Source: Typhlomys cinereus
Taxonomy: Eukaryota > Chordata > Mammalia > Rodentia > Platacanthomyidae
Length of the DNA stretch: 64,000 nucleotides
Direction: 5' to 3'
NCBI GenBank assembly: GCA_023101885.1
Contig: JALPQD010000294.1
Coordinates: 1,663,501-1,727,500 of the forward strand
Below, in pieces: positions 51,900 to 63,958 of the stretch. The position numbers and the translations under genes are program-made. Under the pieces are notes generated by a model. It searched no databases. It had not been told where the DNA came from and saw only the letters and a list, made by a program, of their open reading frames with translations. How positions within the stretch are numbered: position 1 is the stretch's first letter; every line of letters starts with the position of its first letter.

Positions 51900-52320
51900 C
51901 TACCTGGACACACTCTTTGCTCATTCCCAACATGGAAGAATGGTCACTTCAGGGTTTTGCATCTATAGAATACTCTGTCTGGAACATTCTTCCCCAGATG
52001 CTGACTGTCTGACTCCTTTGCTGAATGTTACCCTTTTAGTGGTATTTAAAAGATAAAGTTACTTTCTCTGCCACATGTTATTCTCTATTAACTGACCTTC
52101 TTTGTTTTCTTTCTCATTGCTTTTTATAACCACCATCTGATATGTCTATTTTTCCTTTTTATCTTTCTCTTTTCTCCAACTCCATAAAACACAAATACAA
52201 CTAAGGCAGGGACATTGCTGTATTTGCTGCTATATGCTCACAGCTTAACATAGAGCCTTGCACATGATAGGTATTCAACAAACATTTATTTGATGAGTGA
52301 ATGAAAGAATGGATTGATGA
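51900..52320 (+). mobile_element. L2 3' end
   Basis: It contains 'gtctggaacattcttcccca', 'aaccaccatctgatatgtct', 'gcacatgataggtattcaac' and 'aaacatttatttgatgagtg', the classic L2 terminal order. Confidence 0.75.
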
Positions 52321-54029
52321 TACCAGGCATCTGATAGTTCTGAAGATTCATAATTCTCTTCACAGTGTTGTCAGCAGTCACCATTTGAGAAGCTCTGGGT
52401 AGCATTTGTTGCTGTGCTCAGCTAGGAACACACCAGTGGTCTACACATCAGCTTTGCTCTGGTTTCGAACGCACACTAACAGACTATTCTGTCCCCGTCA
52501 GCCAGACCCTGGTGGCCATCTTGTCAATGCCTTCTAATGACAGAATAGCTTTTCTATGGTGGATTTTGGGGATATCACAGTAACTGCAAGTTCGAGAGCT
52601 CTTGAAATGCTTTTCCTTCTTAGCAAGCAGATCCTTAGAAATCTCAACACTTGGGAACATGAGAACTAAAGTCTTGAGAGGGGCAGGTTGGATTACCTCC
52701 TCTGTATCCATGCACAGACCCATCACACCGGCTGTTCCCGCCCAGTTTCAGCAGGCTTCTTGAGCACTCATGCACACAGCAGGAAGACTGAGTGGGAAGA
52801 GGGGCTGTTGTTGTTGGCTGTGTCCCGGTGGGGCAGTGCTGACCCTGGGCTTATGCAGCCAAACAGTGTGATGTGATCCCAGGCTGTCAAGACCCTGGCA
52901 GACCGTTGAGTCTGGCACAGAGACTAATGGCTCCTCAGAGGAGAGGCCAGGCAAATTAGAAGCCAAACAACTTTCTTTTGTCTTCCTTGTTTTCCTCCAA
53001 GAACTGAAAGTTTCAGAGGCCTCAGCAAGAGGGAAGTCTTCAGCCTCAGGACTCAGGGTTCACAGGATGGTGGGTGAGCAAGCGATCTGTCTGCAGCTCT
53101 TTGCTGTTCCCTGCCTGCTCTTGGTCCTGGAGTGCAGCACTGGCCACGACTGTACATATATTTCACACTGAGTCATTCTTTTTAGCACTGGAGTGCCTCC
53201 TACCATCCTCTCCGCACTCCCAGAGAGGAAATCAAGCCTTTGTCAACAGCTTCAGACTCCAAATGCAAAATGGCAGTTTCCAGGCAATGGTTCCCTCTGA
53301 CTTCCCCTTCTGAGAAGGGCTCTCTGGATGCAGCAGGCGCCCAGCCCTGAGAGCTTGCAGTGCTGTGAATGAAAACCTGGATTGCATCTAAGTGGAGACA
53401 ATGTTGTGGCCAGTTGAAAAATTTGTTAAGGTTGCTCTGAATCCACTCCAATAACTTGAAACTCTACAAAACATTTTCTTCCTCTAAAGAGGCTTCATTA
53501 GGTTCTTGAGCCTTGTTACTATGTAATGACTTTTGTACCTCCAAGTTTTCATGTGTATAAACACATCTTGAGTTACTGTTTTATACTATTACAGCACTTA
53601 CAAAACATAGGGTTTGATTAGAACTTCTGAGTTTATTCAGAGGATGGATAAAAACTTTGTTGGTCAGTTTCCTTTAGAGACCTCTATTTTGAGCATTGTA
53701 ATCTGGATAAGCAGAGACTATATCCACAGCCTATTTTGGGTGCTCATTTTCTTCACCTTCTCAGAATCCTGTTTGAAGCAAGCCAACTGAATTGGAAAGG
53801 CTAATATTTAAGATGCATAAGCTCCAGGCTTAGGGGTGAGGTAAAGGCTTGCTGGACAAGGAGCCATAGAAGACCCTTCTTCTCTCTGGCCATTTCAACT
53901 TTCTTTCTTTCTTCTGAAGGTTTCTTTCATTGTTCCTGCTTCAGAACTTAAAAGGTAGTGACTGGAGAATACCAGAAAAAAAATCAACAAGCCATAATTC
54001 AGAACATCCAATACTCTATATCAACCACT

Positions 54030-54548
54030 TGGAACTGGGCCAGCCTAATCTCTCCCCATCCTGAAGCTCAGGGAAATTTGCGGAAGAGGGGGCGGTAAGA
54101 TTGTAAGAGCACAAGGATGGGAGTAGCAATGATATGCAAGATACTCCACACAAGTTAGGGCCGAAGCAATCATAATAGGACTTTGCATGACCTGCGCTAT
54201 GTCCAACACATTATTGACCCCACAAAGTCTAGCATGGACTAAAGGCACTAGGATCCTTGGAGGCTAGGAACTGACAGTCATAGTAGTGTTCCTAAGCTTA
54301 AGGGGAACATAGGAAAGGGTTCTGAGAAATGGCACTGGGTCCTTGCACATCATTGGAGAGGAGGACCCAGAGGAGAGTCTGGCATGCACATTAAAGGATG
54401 CTCCAGGGATTGGGGTGGGGAGGCATTGGGGGATAGAGAGGGAAGGGAGAGGGGAGGAGGGAGCAGGGGGATCGGGGGGAGGTGGAAGGAGGGAGGGGAC
54501 CAGTGTACCTGTTAAGTTTATATGAGCGGAAATAAAAAAAAAAAAAAA
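54030..54548 (+). mobile_element. L1 3' end with G-rich tract and poly(A)
   Basis: It contains 'ctgaagctcagggaaatttg', 'gtaagattgtaagagcacaa' and 'cctgcgctatgtccaacaca', all seen in rodent L1 3'UTRs. A purine-only, G-run-rich segment (54410-54500) follows, then AATAAA (54531-54536) and about 17 A. It is the sense-orientation counterpart of the 20985-21680 type. Confidence 0.65.
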
Positions 54549-55689
54549 GAAGGGACTGAGACTTCCTGAAACCCTGTAGGGGGTGTTGAATCCAGAATAC
54601 CAGGATCAAGACCTTTAAGAGCTTTGTATTTGTGACAGATTGGTTAATCATGTGTATTTTCCTGACTTATCAAATGACCATTTGTAGTTCTTACCTGTGG
54701 AGATACATGAATCACATGGTAAGCACATGCTCAGCTCCCTGGTGAGAGGAGAGAAGACAGAAAGACGGTTTAGGTACAACTCAATCAAATTATGATGGAA
54801 AACAATGCTCTCATGTGCTCCCTTGTGTCCCTGTGACTGGTACACTTCAGTGTGGAGGGGGAACCATCTTTCCATTCACTCATGTAATGCTAGGAAAGAG
54901 CTAAGAAATTTGAGCAATTGTTTTAGATTAACAGATGAAAGAGATATGAAGTAGATACAGTTCATCTTAGACTGGGCTTAAAGACTGCTGTAAAAGACAT
55001 TGTTAGGACAGTTGCGTGAATTTGAAGAAAGGCCACATATTAAATATTACCACAATAGTATGAATTTCTTGAGTGGGATAATCATACTATAGCCATAAAT
55101 AAGAAAATAGCCTTAGAAGTTTAAAGTGTCTACAAAAAAGTCTTCTGTTTTCCATAAAGTTGATCCTTGACCTGCGATGTGAAAATGGAAAGGAAGTTCT
55201 TAGGGCACAAGGAGACACAGGAGAATGGGGAATAGAAAGGAGGGAAAATCAACAAAAAATTTTTTTTCTGGTTTGAAAATGTCATAATGAAACTTAATGC
55301 ATTATATGCTAATTAAGAATAATTAATCTAATAAAAAACTAGAACCCTTGAAATAAGTGTGTGGGAAAGAAATATTGGAGAAAAACCCGGCGGTTCCAGG
55401 TGGTAGGAAGAGTGGACTTGCAAACTGCTGTTCTGGCAACTTTCCTGAAGGTTTGAACAATTGCAGAAGTAAATGTCAGGGAAAGAAAAGTAAGTGGGTG
55501 GAGAAGTATGTGTTGTCCTCATATCAGTGAACCAGGTGCAAGTCATTAGCTAGGAAAGAAACTCTCCTTGGATTTTTGTAGATGCCTTTGTCTGGTTAAG
55601 GAAGTTCTCTTTTATTTCCAGTTTGCTAAGGTTTTTTTTTATTATTTTCTTTTCTTTTTTGGAAACAGAAGAGCTGCTGAATTTTACCA

Positions 55690-56035
55690 AGTGAATTTTC
55701 TGCATGTATTGAAGTGATGATGTGCATGTTGTGTTGTTTCATGTTAGCATGATGAACTTCTTGATTATCAAGTTAGAACCACTCTTGCATTGTTAGGATG
55801 ACTCATTTGGTCATCATGTATTTTTTTAAATATGTTGTTCGATTCAATTTGCTAATATTTTCAGAATATTTGTGGATATTCTTGTGTATTTATTTATAAT
55901 TGATTTATATATTTTTTGAAGTGTCTTTATCTTTGGTTTATGAATCAGGATAATATTGGCTAATGAAGCAGGTTGCGAAGTATTCCTGTCGCTTAATTTT
56001 TTATAAAAATCTTATGAACAATTTGTATTAAGTCC
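55690..56035 (-). mobile_element. L1 ORF2 (reverse transcriptase) fossil, antisense
   Basis: The plus strand reads 'gaaccactcttgcattgtta', 'cgattcaatttgctaatatt', 'agtgtctttatctttggttt' and 'tcaggataatattggctaat'. This is the reverse complement of the L1 reverse-transcriptase region, heavily mutated. Confidence 0.7.
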
Positions 56036-56063
56036 CTTCCTTCCTGAACTTTTCTCCACCTGT

Positions 56064-56140
56064 CTTCCGGGCCCGCCACACTCCCCTTTTGCTTTCGGGT
56101 CCTGGGCAGACCGCGATTCCCGCACCGCGCCCGCCCTTAG
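56064..56140. other. CpG-rich segment of unknown origin inside an old L1
   Basis: About nine CpG dinucleotides fall in roughly 75 bases (ccgggcccgcc, ttcggg, gaccgcgatt, caccgcgcccgcc), while the surrounding L1 is AT-rich and CpG-poor. It separates the L1 text ending near 56035 from the pyrimidine tract at 56287. I do not recognise it. Density of undecayed CpG suggests a recent insertion or unmethylated DNA. Confidence 0.5.
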
Positions 56141-56286
56141 ACCTGGCCCTTCCTGCATACTTTGCCCTTTTTCCCTTCCCGTCTCTTCCTGTCCTTTCCT
56201 TTCGTAATCTCGAATATTTCTTTTCTGGATTTTTTCTTTCTTTCTGGATTTCTGTGGCTTGGCATTTCTTTGGTTTGTCTTTCGTC

Positions 56287-56433
56287 TGGCTTTCATTTCT
56301 TTCTTTCTTTCTTTTTTCTTCTTTCTTCTTGCTCTCTTTCTCTCTCTCTCTTCTCTCTCTCCTTCGCTCTCCCCCTCCCTCCCCCCCTCTCCTCTCCCTC
56401 CCTCCTCCTCCCTCCCTCCCTTCCTCTCTTACC
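56287..56433 (+). repeat. CT-rich low-complexity tract
   Basis: A nearly pure pyrimidine segment mixing TTTC, CTCT and CCCT words, inside the interrupted antisense L1. Confidence 0.85.
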
Positions 56434-56489
56434 TTTGATTCCAGTGGTCTCCCACATGCTAGGCAAACACTTTACCACAGCACTTTCCT

Positions 56490-56620
56490 TTTATTTTGAG
56501 ACAGAGTGTCTGAGCTGCTCAAGTTGACCTACTCATTCTGTTGTCCAAGCAAACCTTGAACCTGTGTCCCACTTGCCTCAGACTCTTGCATAGTTGGGAT
56601 AGTAGATCTTTACCCCTTGA
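56490..56620 (-). mobile_element. B1/7SL-like SINE, diverged
   Basis: The plus strand reads 'attttgagacagagtgtctg', 'aagcaaaccttgaacctgtg' and 'ttgcctcagactcttgcat'. It resembles an inverted 7SL-derived SINE. Confidence 0.45.
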
Positions 56621-56709
56621 CCCAGATTATGTTGATTCATCTTTAAATAATTGGTATGATTCAGTGAATTTATTAGACCTTGACTTTTTTTATGGGAAGT
56701 TTTTTTCTT

Positions 56710-57048
56710 TCTCATTTTCATGTGTGTGGGTGTGTGTGTATGCATGCATGTGCACATTCTCAATTGCGTATGGGCACATGTCTGCAGATATGCATGCATG
56801 TGTGTGAGCATGCATGAGGAGTTGGGAATCTTCCTGGATTTTTCTTCCACTTTATTCTTTGAGGCAGGGACTCTCAATCGAATCTGGAACTGTCCTTTGT
56901 AGTCTCACTCTGTAGCTCGCTCTGGGGATCTCCTGTCTTTGCTTTCCCAGGCTGGACAGTAGGATGCCACGCCTATCTGAAATTTGCACAGGTTCTGGGA
57001 TATGAACTCTCCTCCAATTTCCTTAACTGCTGAGCCATCTCCTCAGCC
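56710..57048 (-). mobile_element. B4-like SINE inserted in an old L1
   Basis: A GT/GC-rich start is followed by 'ctttgaggcagggactctca', 'agctcgctctggggatctcc' and a 'tgctgagccatctcctcagc' end. L1 antisense sequence continues on both sides. Confidence 0.65.
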
Positions 57049-57430
57049 AAAAGGAAGTTTCTTCGTTAGTAGTTCAATTTCCACATTTATTATAAGTCTA
57101 TGCAGATTTTTTCATTTCTTTTCCTTCTGAGTCAGATGCAGTAGTTCCTATTTTTCTGTTTTGTGCAGCTATTTAAACCACTGACACAAAAAGTTTTCAT
57201 AATGTTATCGATAATTGCTTTCATTTTTGCCAAGTAAGTAGCAATTTCCACACTTCATTTCTGATTTCAATAATTCGCGTGTATATTTGGCTTTTGCATT
57301 CAGTGTGATATTTGCTAATTTTTTTGAGCTTTTTAAAGACTTGCTGTCTGGTTTTATTTGATTTTTCTATTTTAATTGTTTTTTCATTTCTTTTTTATTT
57401 CTTTTCTTCTCTTTATTTTGGGTTAGTGGC
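57049..57430 (-). mobile_element. L1 ORF2 fossil, continuation
   Basis: 'gttagtagttcaatttccac', 'cacttcatttctgatttcaa' and 'gacttgctgtctggttttat' continue the antisense L1 interrupted since 56035 by a CpG-rich segment, a CT-rich tract and two SINEs. Confidence 0.6.
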
Positions 57431-57790
57431 TCCTTTTTTTCACCTAATTGGTTAAGGCACAAGACAATTCATCTCATGAATGATGTGCTCTGGGACATGA
57501 TGCATGTCCCAGAAAATACCCAGGCACTTGCCAATACAGGCATTCCAGATGAAATTCAGTGGGAGAATTATATATGTAAATTCAGCAAGCTCCTAAAATC
57601 TCATGGGCTGAAAGCAAAGCAGTGCTTTTAAAGAGATGTATACTTAAAAACACATATGTTTGCTATGTTATTTTCTTGGTAGTTGTACTGGTCTTATGGT
57701 TAGCATCACAATTAATTTTAGTTGAGATTAATATTAGTTTAATTAAAAATTATTAATTAAATTTAAATTTGAAATAATTTAAAAATTTCA

Positions 57791-58020
57791 GGTTGGGGAG
57801 CTAGCTAAATGGGTAAATTGCTTATAGCACAAGTGTAAAGAAGAGAGTTTCAATCCTTAAGACCCTTGTAAAACAGTAAGTAAGATGAGGGATGAAGACA
57901 AGAGGATCCCCAGGAGACTGTGGGCAGCTAGTCTGGTGTACACAGAGTGAACAATAAGGGACAGGTCCCAATCTCAAACAAGCGTGCCCCCTTGTATGAG
58001 GGCATAACCTCTGATGTCAG
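57791..58020 (+). mobile_element. tRNA-derived SINE, old, sense
   Basis: It begins ttggggagctagctaaatgg and continues 'agtttcaatccttaagaccc', which resembles the head and split promoter of B3/B4-type SINEs. Strongly diverged. Confidence 0.4.
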
Positions 58021-58039
58021 TCCTCACCTTGCTTGTAAC

Positions 58040-58245
58040 AGAGTTATTTGTGGCTGTGTATGATGGGCTGGCTACCTGTGGGCTTCTGGGGATTCTCCTG
58101 TCTCTGCCTCTCATCTCAGCATAGGAGCACAGGGTTACAGGTGCTTGCTACCATGCGTGGCTTTATGTGGCTACTGTGGATTTGAACTCAAAGTCCTTAT
58201 CTTTGTGCTGCTAGTGATTAATCCATTGAGTTATCCCCACTATCA
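58040..58245 (-). mobile_element. B4-like SINE, old
   Basis: The plus strand reads 'ggggattctcctgtctctgc', 'agggttacaggtgcttgcta', 'tactgtggatttgaactcaa' and 'ccattgagttatcccca'. It is a diverged copy of the B4 block order. Confidence 0.5.
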
Positions 58246-58268
58246 AGTTCCCTCCATCCCTATTTCCT

Positions 58269-58388
58269 CTTCCTTCCTTCCTTCCTTCCTTCCTTCCTTC
58301 CTTCCTTCCTTCCTTCCTTCCTTCCTTCCTTCCTTCCTTCATCCCTCCCTCCCTCCCTCCCTCCCTTCCTCCTTCCTTCTTTCCTTTT
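58269..58388 (+). repeat. (CCTT)n(CCCT)n microsatellite
   Basis: About 72 bases of CCTT units, then about 26 bases of CCCT units, then mixed CTT words. Confidence 0.95.
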
Positions 58389-58429
58389 GTTCTTTCTTTT
58401 TTCCTGCAGTAGCTTTGTTGTTTGAGAAT

Positions 58430-59640
58430 ATTTGGCTTATACTTTTTTTTTAACCTTTCTGAATATGTCTTTAATAGTTCTGGCCTAATAGTTGCTAATA
58501 GGAGACAGCTATTGATTTAATAATGGTTTCTGTGCTCTGGTAAATCACTTTTCTTTCTTGCTTTCAAGACATTCTTTGTCAGTCTTTGTACAGTTTGACT
58601 ATGATAAGTTTGGGTATAGACTTGCTTCACTTTGTCTTACTAAAGGTTTGATGAATTTCTGGAATATGATGGTTAATATTTTCCATCAATTCTATGGACT
58701 TTAGCCATTATTTACATGTTTTCTGGTCCTTTCTGTCTCTTCTTTATTTATAGTAATACTCCTATTGTTTGTAGGCTGATACATTTAATGGTCCCAACAC
58801 TTTGTTCCTTTTCTCTATTCTTTTCTGTCATTCATAAGAATAATAGCACATGTTTGGCCTTTAATTTCTTGTGTTTGTTCTTCTGCCTTTTCTCATCTAC
58901 TACTGAGCTGTGCATTTTCATGAGTTATGTTTTTCAATTTCAACTATTTCTTTTTTGTTTTTCTTTATACTTTTCCTTCTTGATATTTTCTAATGAAACA
59001 TGCTCCTTAAATATATCTATAGTAATTGATTTCAAATCTTTGTGTGAGGAAGAACGACATTCTTCAGGCTGTTTCTAAGAAGTGTTTTTATCTTTAAAAA
59101 TGTGTTAAATTATTATTATTGGCATGTGAGATGTGTGAGTGTGTATGCACTTACGCTGAAGCACATGTGGCTCTCAGATGATTACTTTGTGAAGTTAGTT
59201 CTCTCCTTCCAATTTTACATGAATTTCCAGGATCAAACGTAGGTCATCAGATTCACTTGGCAAATGTCTTTACCTGTTGATCCGTTTCTCTGGCCCTTTT
59301 TGTGCCATTTTTGTCTGTGATTATTGGCAATTTAAACAGTGCAGTGCAGCAGTTCTGAAAGCCAGACGTCTTTTCCCTGGGTTTGTTGTTATTTGTGTTG
59401 TTGGTTGTGTTTGTGTTGCTGTATTTGTTAGTGACATTTTGAACTATTTTTTGCAATCTGTGTTACTTGTTGGAGTGGTCACAATCTTGGCATAGTTATT
59501 TCAGTGGTCAGTGAATGATTGAACAGAGTCTTACCTAAAAGTCTTGATGTATATGTCGCCTGACCTTACTGAGGGCTGTTTGTTCCATAAATTCCTGTCT
59601 TATCATTTACTTCCTGTCTGTACTGCATCTCCAGATGATC
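58430..59640 (-). mobile_element. Old L1-type fossil, antisense, split by a SINE
   Basis: 'tttcttgctttcaagacatt', 'ctttgtacagtttgactatg', 'gactttagccattatttaca', 'actcctattgtttgtaggct' and, after the SINE, 'gggtttgttgttatttgtgt' and 'gaatgattgaacagagtctt' follow the order of an ancient mammalian L1-group repeat. The piece may continue to about 60040. Confidence 0.6.
59105..59298 (-). mobile_element. B3-like SINE, antisense, nested in L1 fossil
   Basis: The plus strand reads 'gtgaagttagttctctcctt', 'ccaggatcaaacgtaggtca' and ends 'gatccgtttctctggccc'. L1-type text flanks it on both sides. Confidence 0.55.
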
Positions 59641-61484
59641 AAAAATAAAGCCAGACCTTCTCAGGAGTTTCCTGTGCACGTACACTGTGCACGTACACTG
59701 CCAAGTTCCCCATAGCCATTCTCAACTTTTGCTTTCAAGTAAGTAGCCAGTTTATTGTCAACACCAGCTTTCAGTACTGCTTCAAATGCTTCAGTGTTAA
59801 CAATTATAGCAATGCCTGTGCTGCAGCACCTGTGTTGCGGTGGTCTTGCTGTGGTACCCATGCCAGTTTCCGTGCCATGGTGCCCGTTCGGTAGTGCCCA
59901 TGCTGCAATATCTTCAGATATTAATGTTTTTGAATTTTTCATAATGCCTGGCAATTAGACTTCCACAAAGACTTTTTCAATATGAGGTTTTGCCTTTAGC
60001 ATTTGTAATCTAGTTTTTTTTCTTTTTTCTTCACATTGGCTATTTTCTTATAAGTCAGAAATTACAGCGTTCTATTTTTTACCTTTTTAAGATTTAGACT
60101 ATTATAACAAATAAGATGATGATTAAAAATATGATCTAAAAATAATTATTGGTGTTTCCTAATGTAATCATGAATGGTTCTGCTTGAAAAAAAAAAGCAC
60201 ATACAAGGCTAATTCTACTTTAAAATTTTAGAAAATAGAGAAAGTGTGAAGTTTTCATTTCTGATTTTGAGAACATTTGGTTGTGTCTCATAAATGAAGG
60301 ATTTTTTTAATAGTGATGAGTGACTCCCTGTAATCATCATGGATTTGGGGGGAAGATTTCCCTGGAAAGGAAGCACCTTACTATAGAATTTGTCATTTGC
60401 CAGGAAAGGAAGAGAAATAACGATAAAACCAGGAAGCAGAACACATGCAAGCAGCCTGTGCTGCACTTGATGAGGAATCCAGAGAGCAGAGTTTCTCATC
60501 TCTGGTCTCCTAGCTGGGGCTGCCTGGAGCAGGGCAGGCTCCTTAGGAAGGGTCGCTGTAATCCTGTGTTTGACCCAAGATAGGCTGTGATTTGACTGAC
60601 AGATGTAAGTGATTTACTAAGAGTTCTCAGATGTGCTGGTAATGTCAGTGTATCAGTGGTAACTAATGATGTTTAATCCCTGGACATCTCTGTATAACGG
60701 TTTTGTCTTTTCTTTTGGATGGAAGTAGATGGCAATTTTTGGATTTGGTACCTACAGCTAGATCACTGATGCAGAAAACTAAGCAATCCATATTTTTAGT
60801 GAGTGTAGCTTTGTTAGAAATGAAGAACAGACAGGAATGGAGGATACTTGAGTGTCTGAATCGTCCCTCCCCATCTGCTTCACAGTGGGCTATCTCTTTC
60901 TGATCTAGGTACCTTCTTAATGTATCTTTTAGAGTATTTTCTTGTATTAGGTCAGACTTCAATGAACAGCAGAAATTAATGAGTTAAATAAAGCCTATAA
61001 ACCTTACCTCCCCATAATTACTTCATTTTATTTTTCACTTTAACCAACCAGGATAAAATCATTGAATTTCAAACTTGGAAAAAGTGTTTATATAGTCTTA
61101 TGGGACAAGTTAATCATAGATTAATATTCTCTTTTATGAAATGAGAGGGTTGTAGGCAGAGAATGATTTTCTACTTTTTTGTATGGTTTACCTTGTAAGA
61201 AGGTTAGAACGTTTAGGTGTACTTTATGAAAATTAGAGTTTTGATTTCATTTCTTTTGACAAAGATCAGAATGTGGGTGTCTATCCTTTCCCTAAAATTC
61301 TTGCTGAAATCCCTCCTAAATTGACACTATTGAGAAGTGAGACTGGAGGCTTAACGGCATGAAGGCTTTGCCTAATTAGTTGTTTTTCTGTGCTGTAACC
61401 AAGTACCTGGCAAGAATCTCAGGTTAAGGAAGAAAGACGATGTTTTGTCTTGTCGTTCCAGGGGATGCAGTCTATCCCGGCAGA

Positions 61485-62008
61485 TGTCATGGTTTGAATG
61501 TCAGTTGTCTCCCACAGACTCATGTGTTTGAGTCGATAACTGGTGTTAATATTTGAGAAGGTTGTGACACATTTGAGAGGTGGTGCTTGACTGAAGGAAG
61601 GTACATCACAGGGGGCGGGCCTTCCTCTGGCTCTTGTTCTCCCTGCCTTCTGGATGGCTGACGTGACCTGAATAGGTCTCCTGCTTCTGCCTACCACCAT
61701 GCCTTCTGCTATGTGGTTCCCACTTATATAGACTATGTCCCCTCTGGAACCATAAGTCAAATCATATCTGTTTGCAGGAAGTAAAGAGTGCATTGGCATC
61801 CCGACTTGGCTATAAAATCTCAAGCCCTCCTTCGCCAGGAGAGCCTATGCGTTTGTAGCCATAAAAATATTCATTGTCATTTTCTCATATGTACCAGTGT
61901 TTGATTACAGACTTCCCACCCTCTAGAACTATAAGCAGTCAATTTTTATGATTTATAAATTGACCAGCTGTGTGTATTTTATTATATCAGTCAGAAAAGA
62001 CTAAGGAA
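61485..62008 (+). mobile_element. MaLR-like LTR, enlarged or interrupted
   Basis: It opens tgtcatggtttgaatgtc, carries 'gaggtggtgcttgactgaag' and 'caccatgccttctgctatg', and ends near 'cagaaaagactaagg'. It is about 150-200 bases longer than the other copies; the extra sequence around 61780-61920 is unexplained. Confidence 0.5.
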
Positions 62009-62139
62009 ACTTTCATATGTGCATAAAGATTTCTAAGGTACAAATGTCAAACGGACAAAATAAAGTCTCCAATTGTCTCTCAGTTTCTTAGAGATTACAC
62101 CTAGAAGTAAACACAGATTACAGTTTTGTATATTCTTAC

Positions 62140-62530
62140 ATGGAAGTTCTATGCATTAATAGCCATAAAATATTCATTTCCATTCATCTTCTATTATTCC
62201 AAATGGTAATATATTATATATTTTTTCAGTCAATTAATGATCTGGGATATTAATACCAATCAGTGTGCTTTATTGATGTTCATTCCTTTAAATGGCTCCA
62301 TGCTATTTCATTATAGATATATCATAATTTACTCAAGATACATATATAACAATTTATGTATGTCAATACTTTGCTTTTAACAGTGATGTAATTAATATGT
62401 ATATATAATATATTTCATTTCATACATGTGAAAATATTTCTTTAGGATTAATTCCTAGGACTAGAGTCCTTAGTTCAGCATGCACATGTACTTTAATTAT
62501 TTTTGGAAATGGTAGTGACTTGTACCTTGA
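62140..62530 (-). mobile_element. Old L1 fragment, antisense
   Basis: 'gtgctttattgatgttcatt', 'aaatatttctttaggattaa' and 'ttcctaggactagagtcctt' match the reversed 3' region of old L1 elements. Confidence 0.5.
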
Positions 62531-63609
62531 ATGAGCGTGTGAGTGGCAATCATGCTTTGCCAATAAAATATTTTTACTATTTTGTTTTGTTAATTTTATT
62601 GGTGAAAATTGTTATCGTGTTTTCCTTTTCTTTTTGAGGTGGGTCATTACACTGTAGCTCATGATCCCTCCCATCCCCCTCCCCAGTGCAGAGACGACTG
62701 GCTTGCAACACCACACCGGACTTTTCAAAGCTATTTTAACTTGTTCTCATCTTACTTTGGAGTGTAGCGTAGGATCTTTTTATGTCTGGCAGCTTATCAG
62801 GTTCAAGAAGATATTGCCTGCAAGAGTCTACAGGACTTTAAAAGTACAAAACTATTTCAATTTTTGTGAGCAATTTTATTTTTTTTCTCTGATAGGCTGG
62901 TACTCTTTTGTGTTGATTTTAAGATTCTTTTGTCTATGTTTTGGGGTAACATCTCCCAATTAGTTGCTGCCATTCCATAGTGGCTTTTTGTAGAGGATCA
63001 TATTATTTTTATGTCTTCAAGTGGCTAAATTCATCCCATTTTTCATTATGAACTTCCTGACTTTGTGCTACTATCAGGAAGGAACTTCCAACTCTGAGAT
63101 TAATACCCTGACCTTTTCCCTATTATTTCAGTAGCCTTATCTTACATTGTTCATTTTATAATTGTCCAGAATATTCTTATGAGTCATCAATGTGATAAAA
63201 AAATGGTCTAGTCCAGTTCAAAAGTGATTCAGTTCATAGAAATCAACGTGTCATCTGACTGAAAAGAATTATTGCTTCCTTTAAAAGTTCATGCATGCTT
63301 AAAGTTTTCTCTTGCAAAATTGCTGAATCTTAAGCAGCTTGGAGGATGACTTTTTCAAAGTGTTCTTAACCCAAATGGCAAAGACTCAGTATCTGATGTT
63401 TCTCTACCATCCAAGAGATTGGTTTTAGGTGGATGGAACATCTTGCTGCAGAAGTATCAGTCCAATTCCATTTCACAAAGAATAAAATCAACACATTAAA
63501 ACTGAAAATTTGATATGTTTTAGACAAGTGTTTTTTCTTGTTTGCACATTAGAATGCTCTGAAGGTAGAGCTTGTTCTTTCCTAGATTCTTTATTTTTTT
63601 AATTTTTAA

Positions 63610-63958
<349 letters not shown>

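Noticed and set aside
52484..52726. Minus-strand 80-codon frame with a CSYCDIPKIHH zinc-finger-like word
   Set aside because: The spacing does not fit a known zinc finger and there is no supporting family similarity that I recognise.
56089..56527. Ser/Leu/Phe-rich frames of 121-136 codons
   Set aside because: They are low-complexity pyrimidine-tract translations.
60663..60962. Minus-strand 99-codon frame
   Set aside because: No motif, no splice sites of quality and no similarity I recognise; its length is possible by chance.
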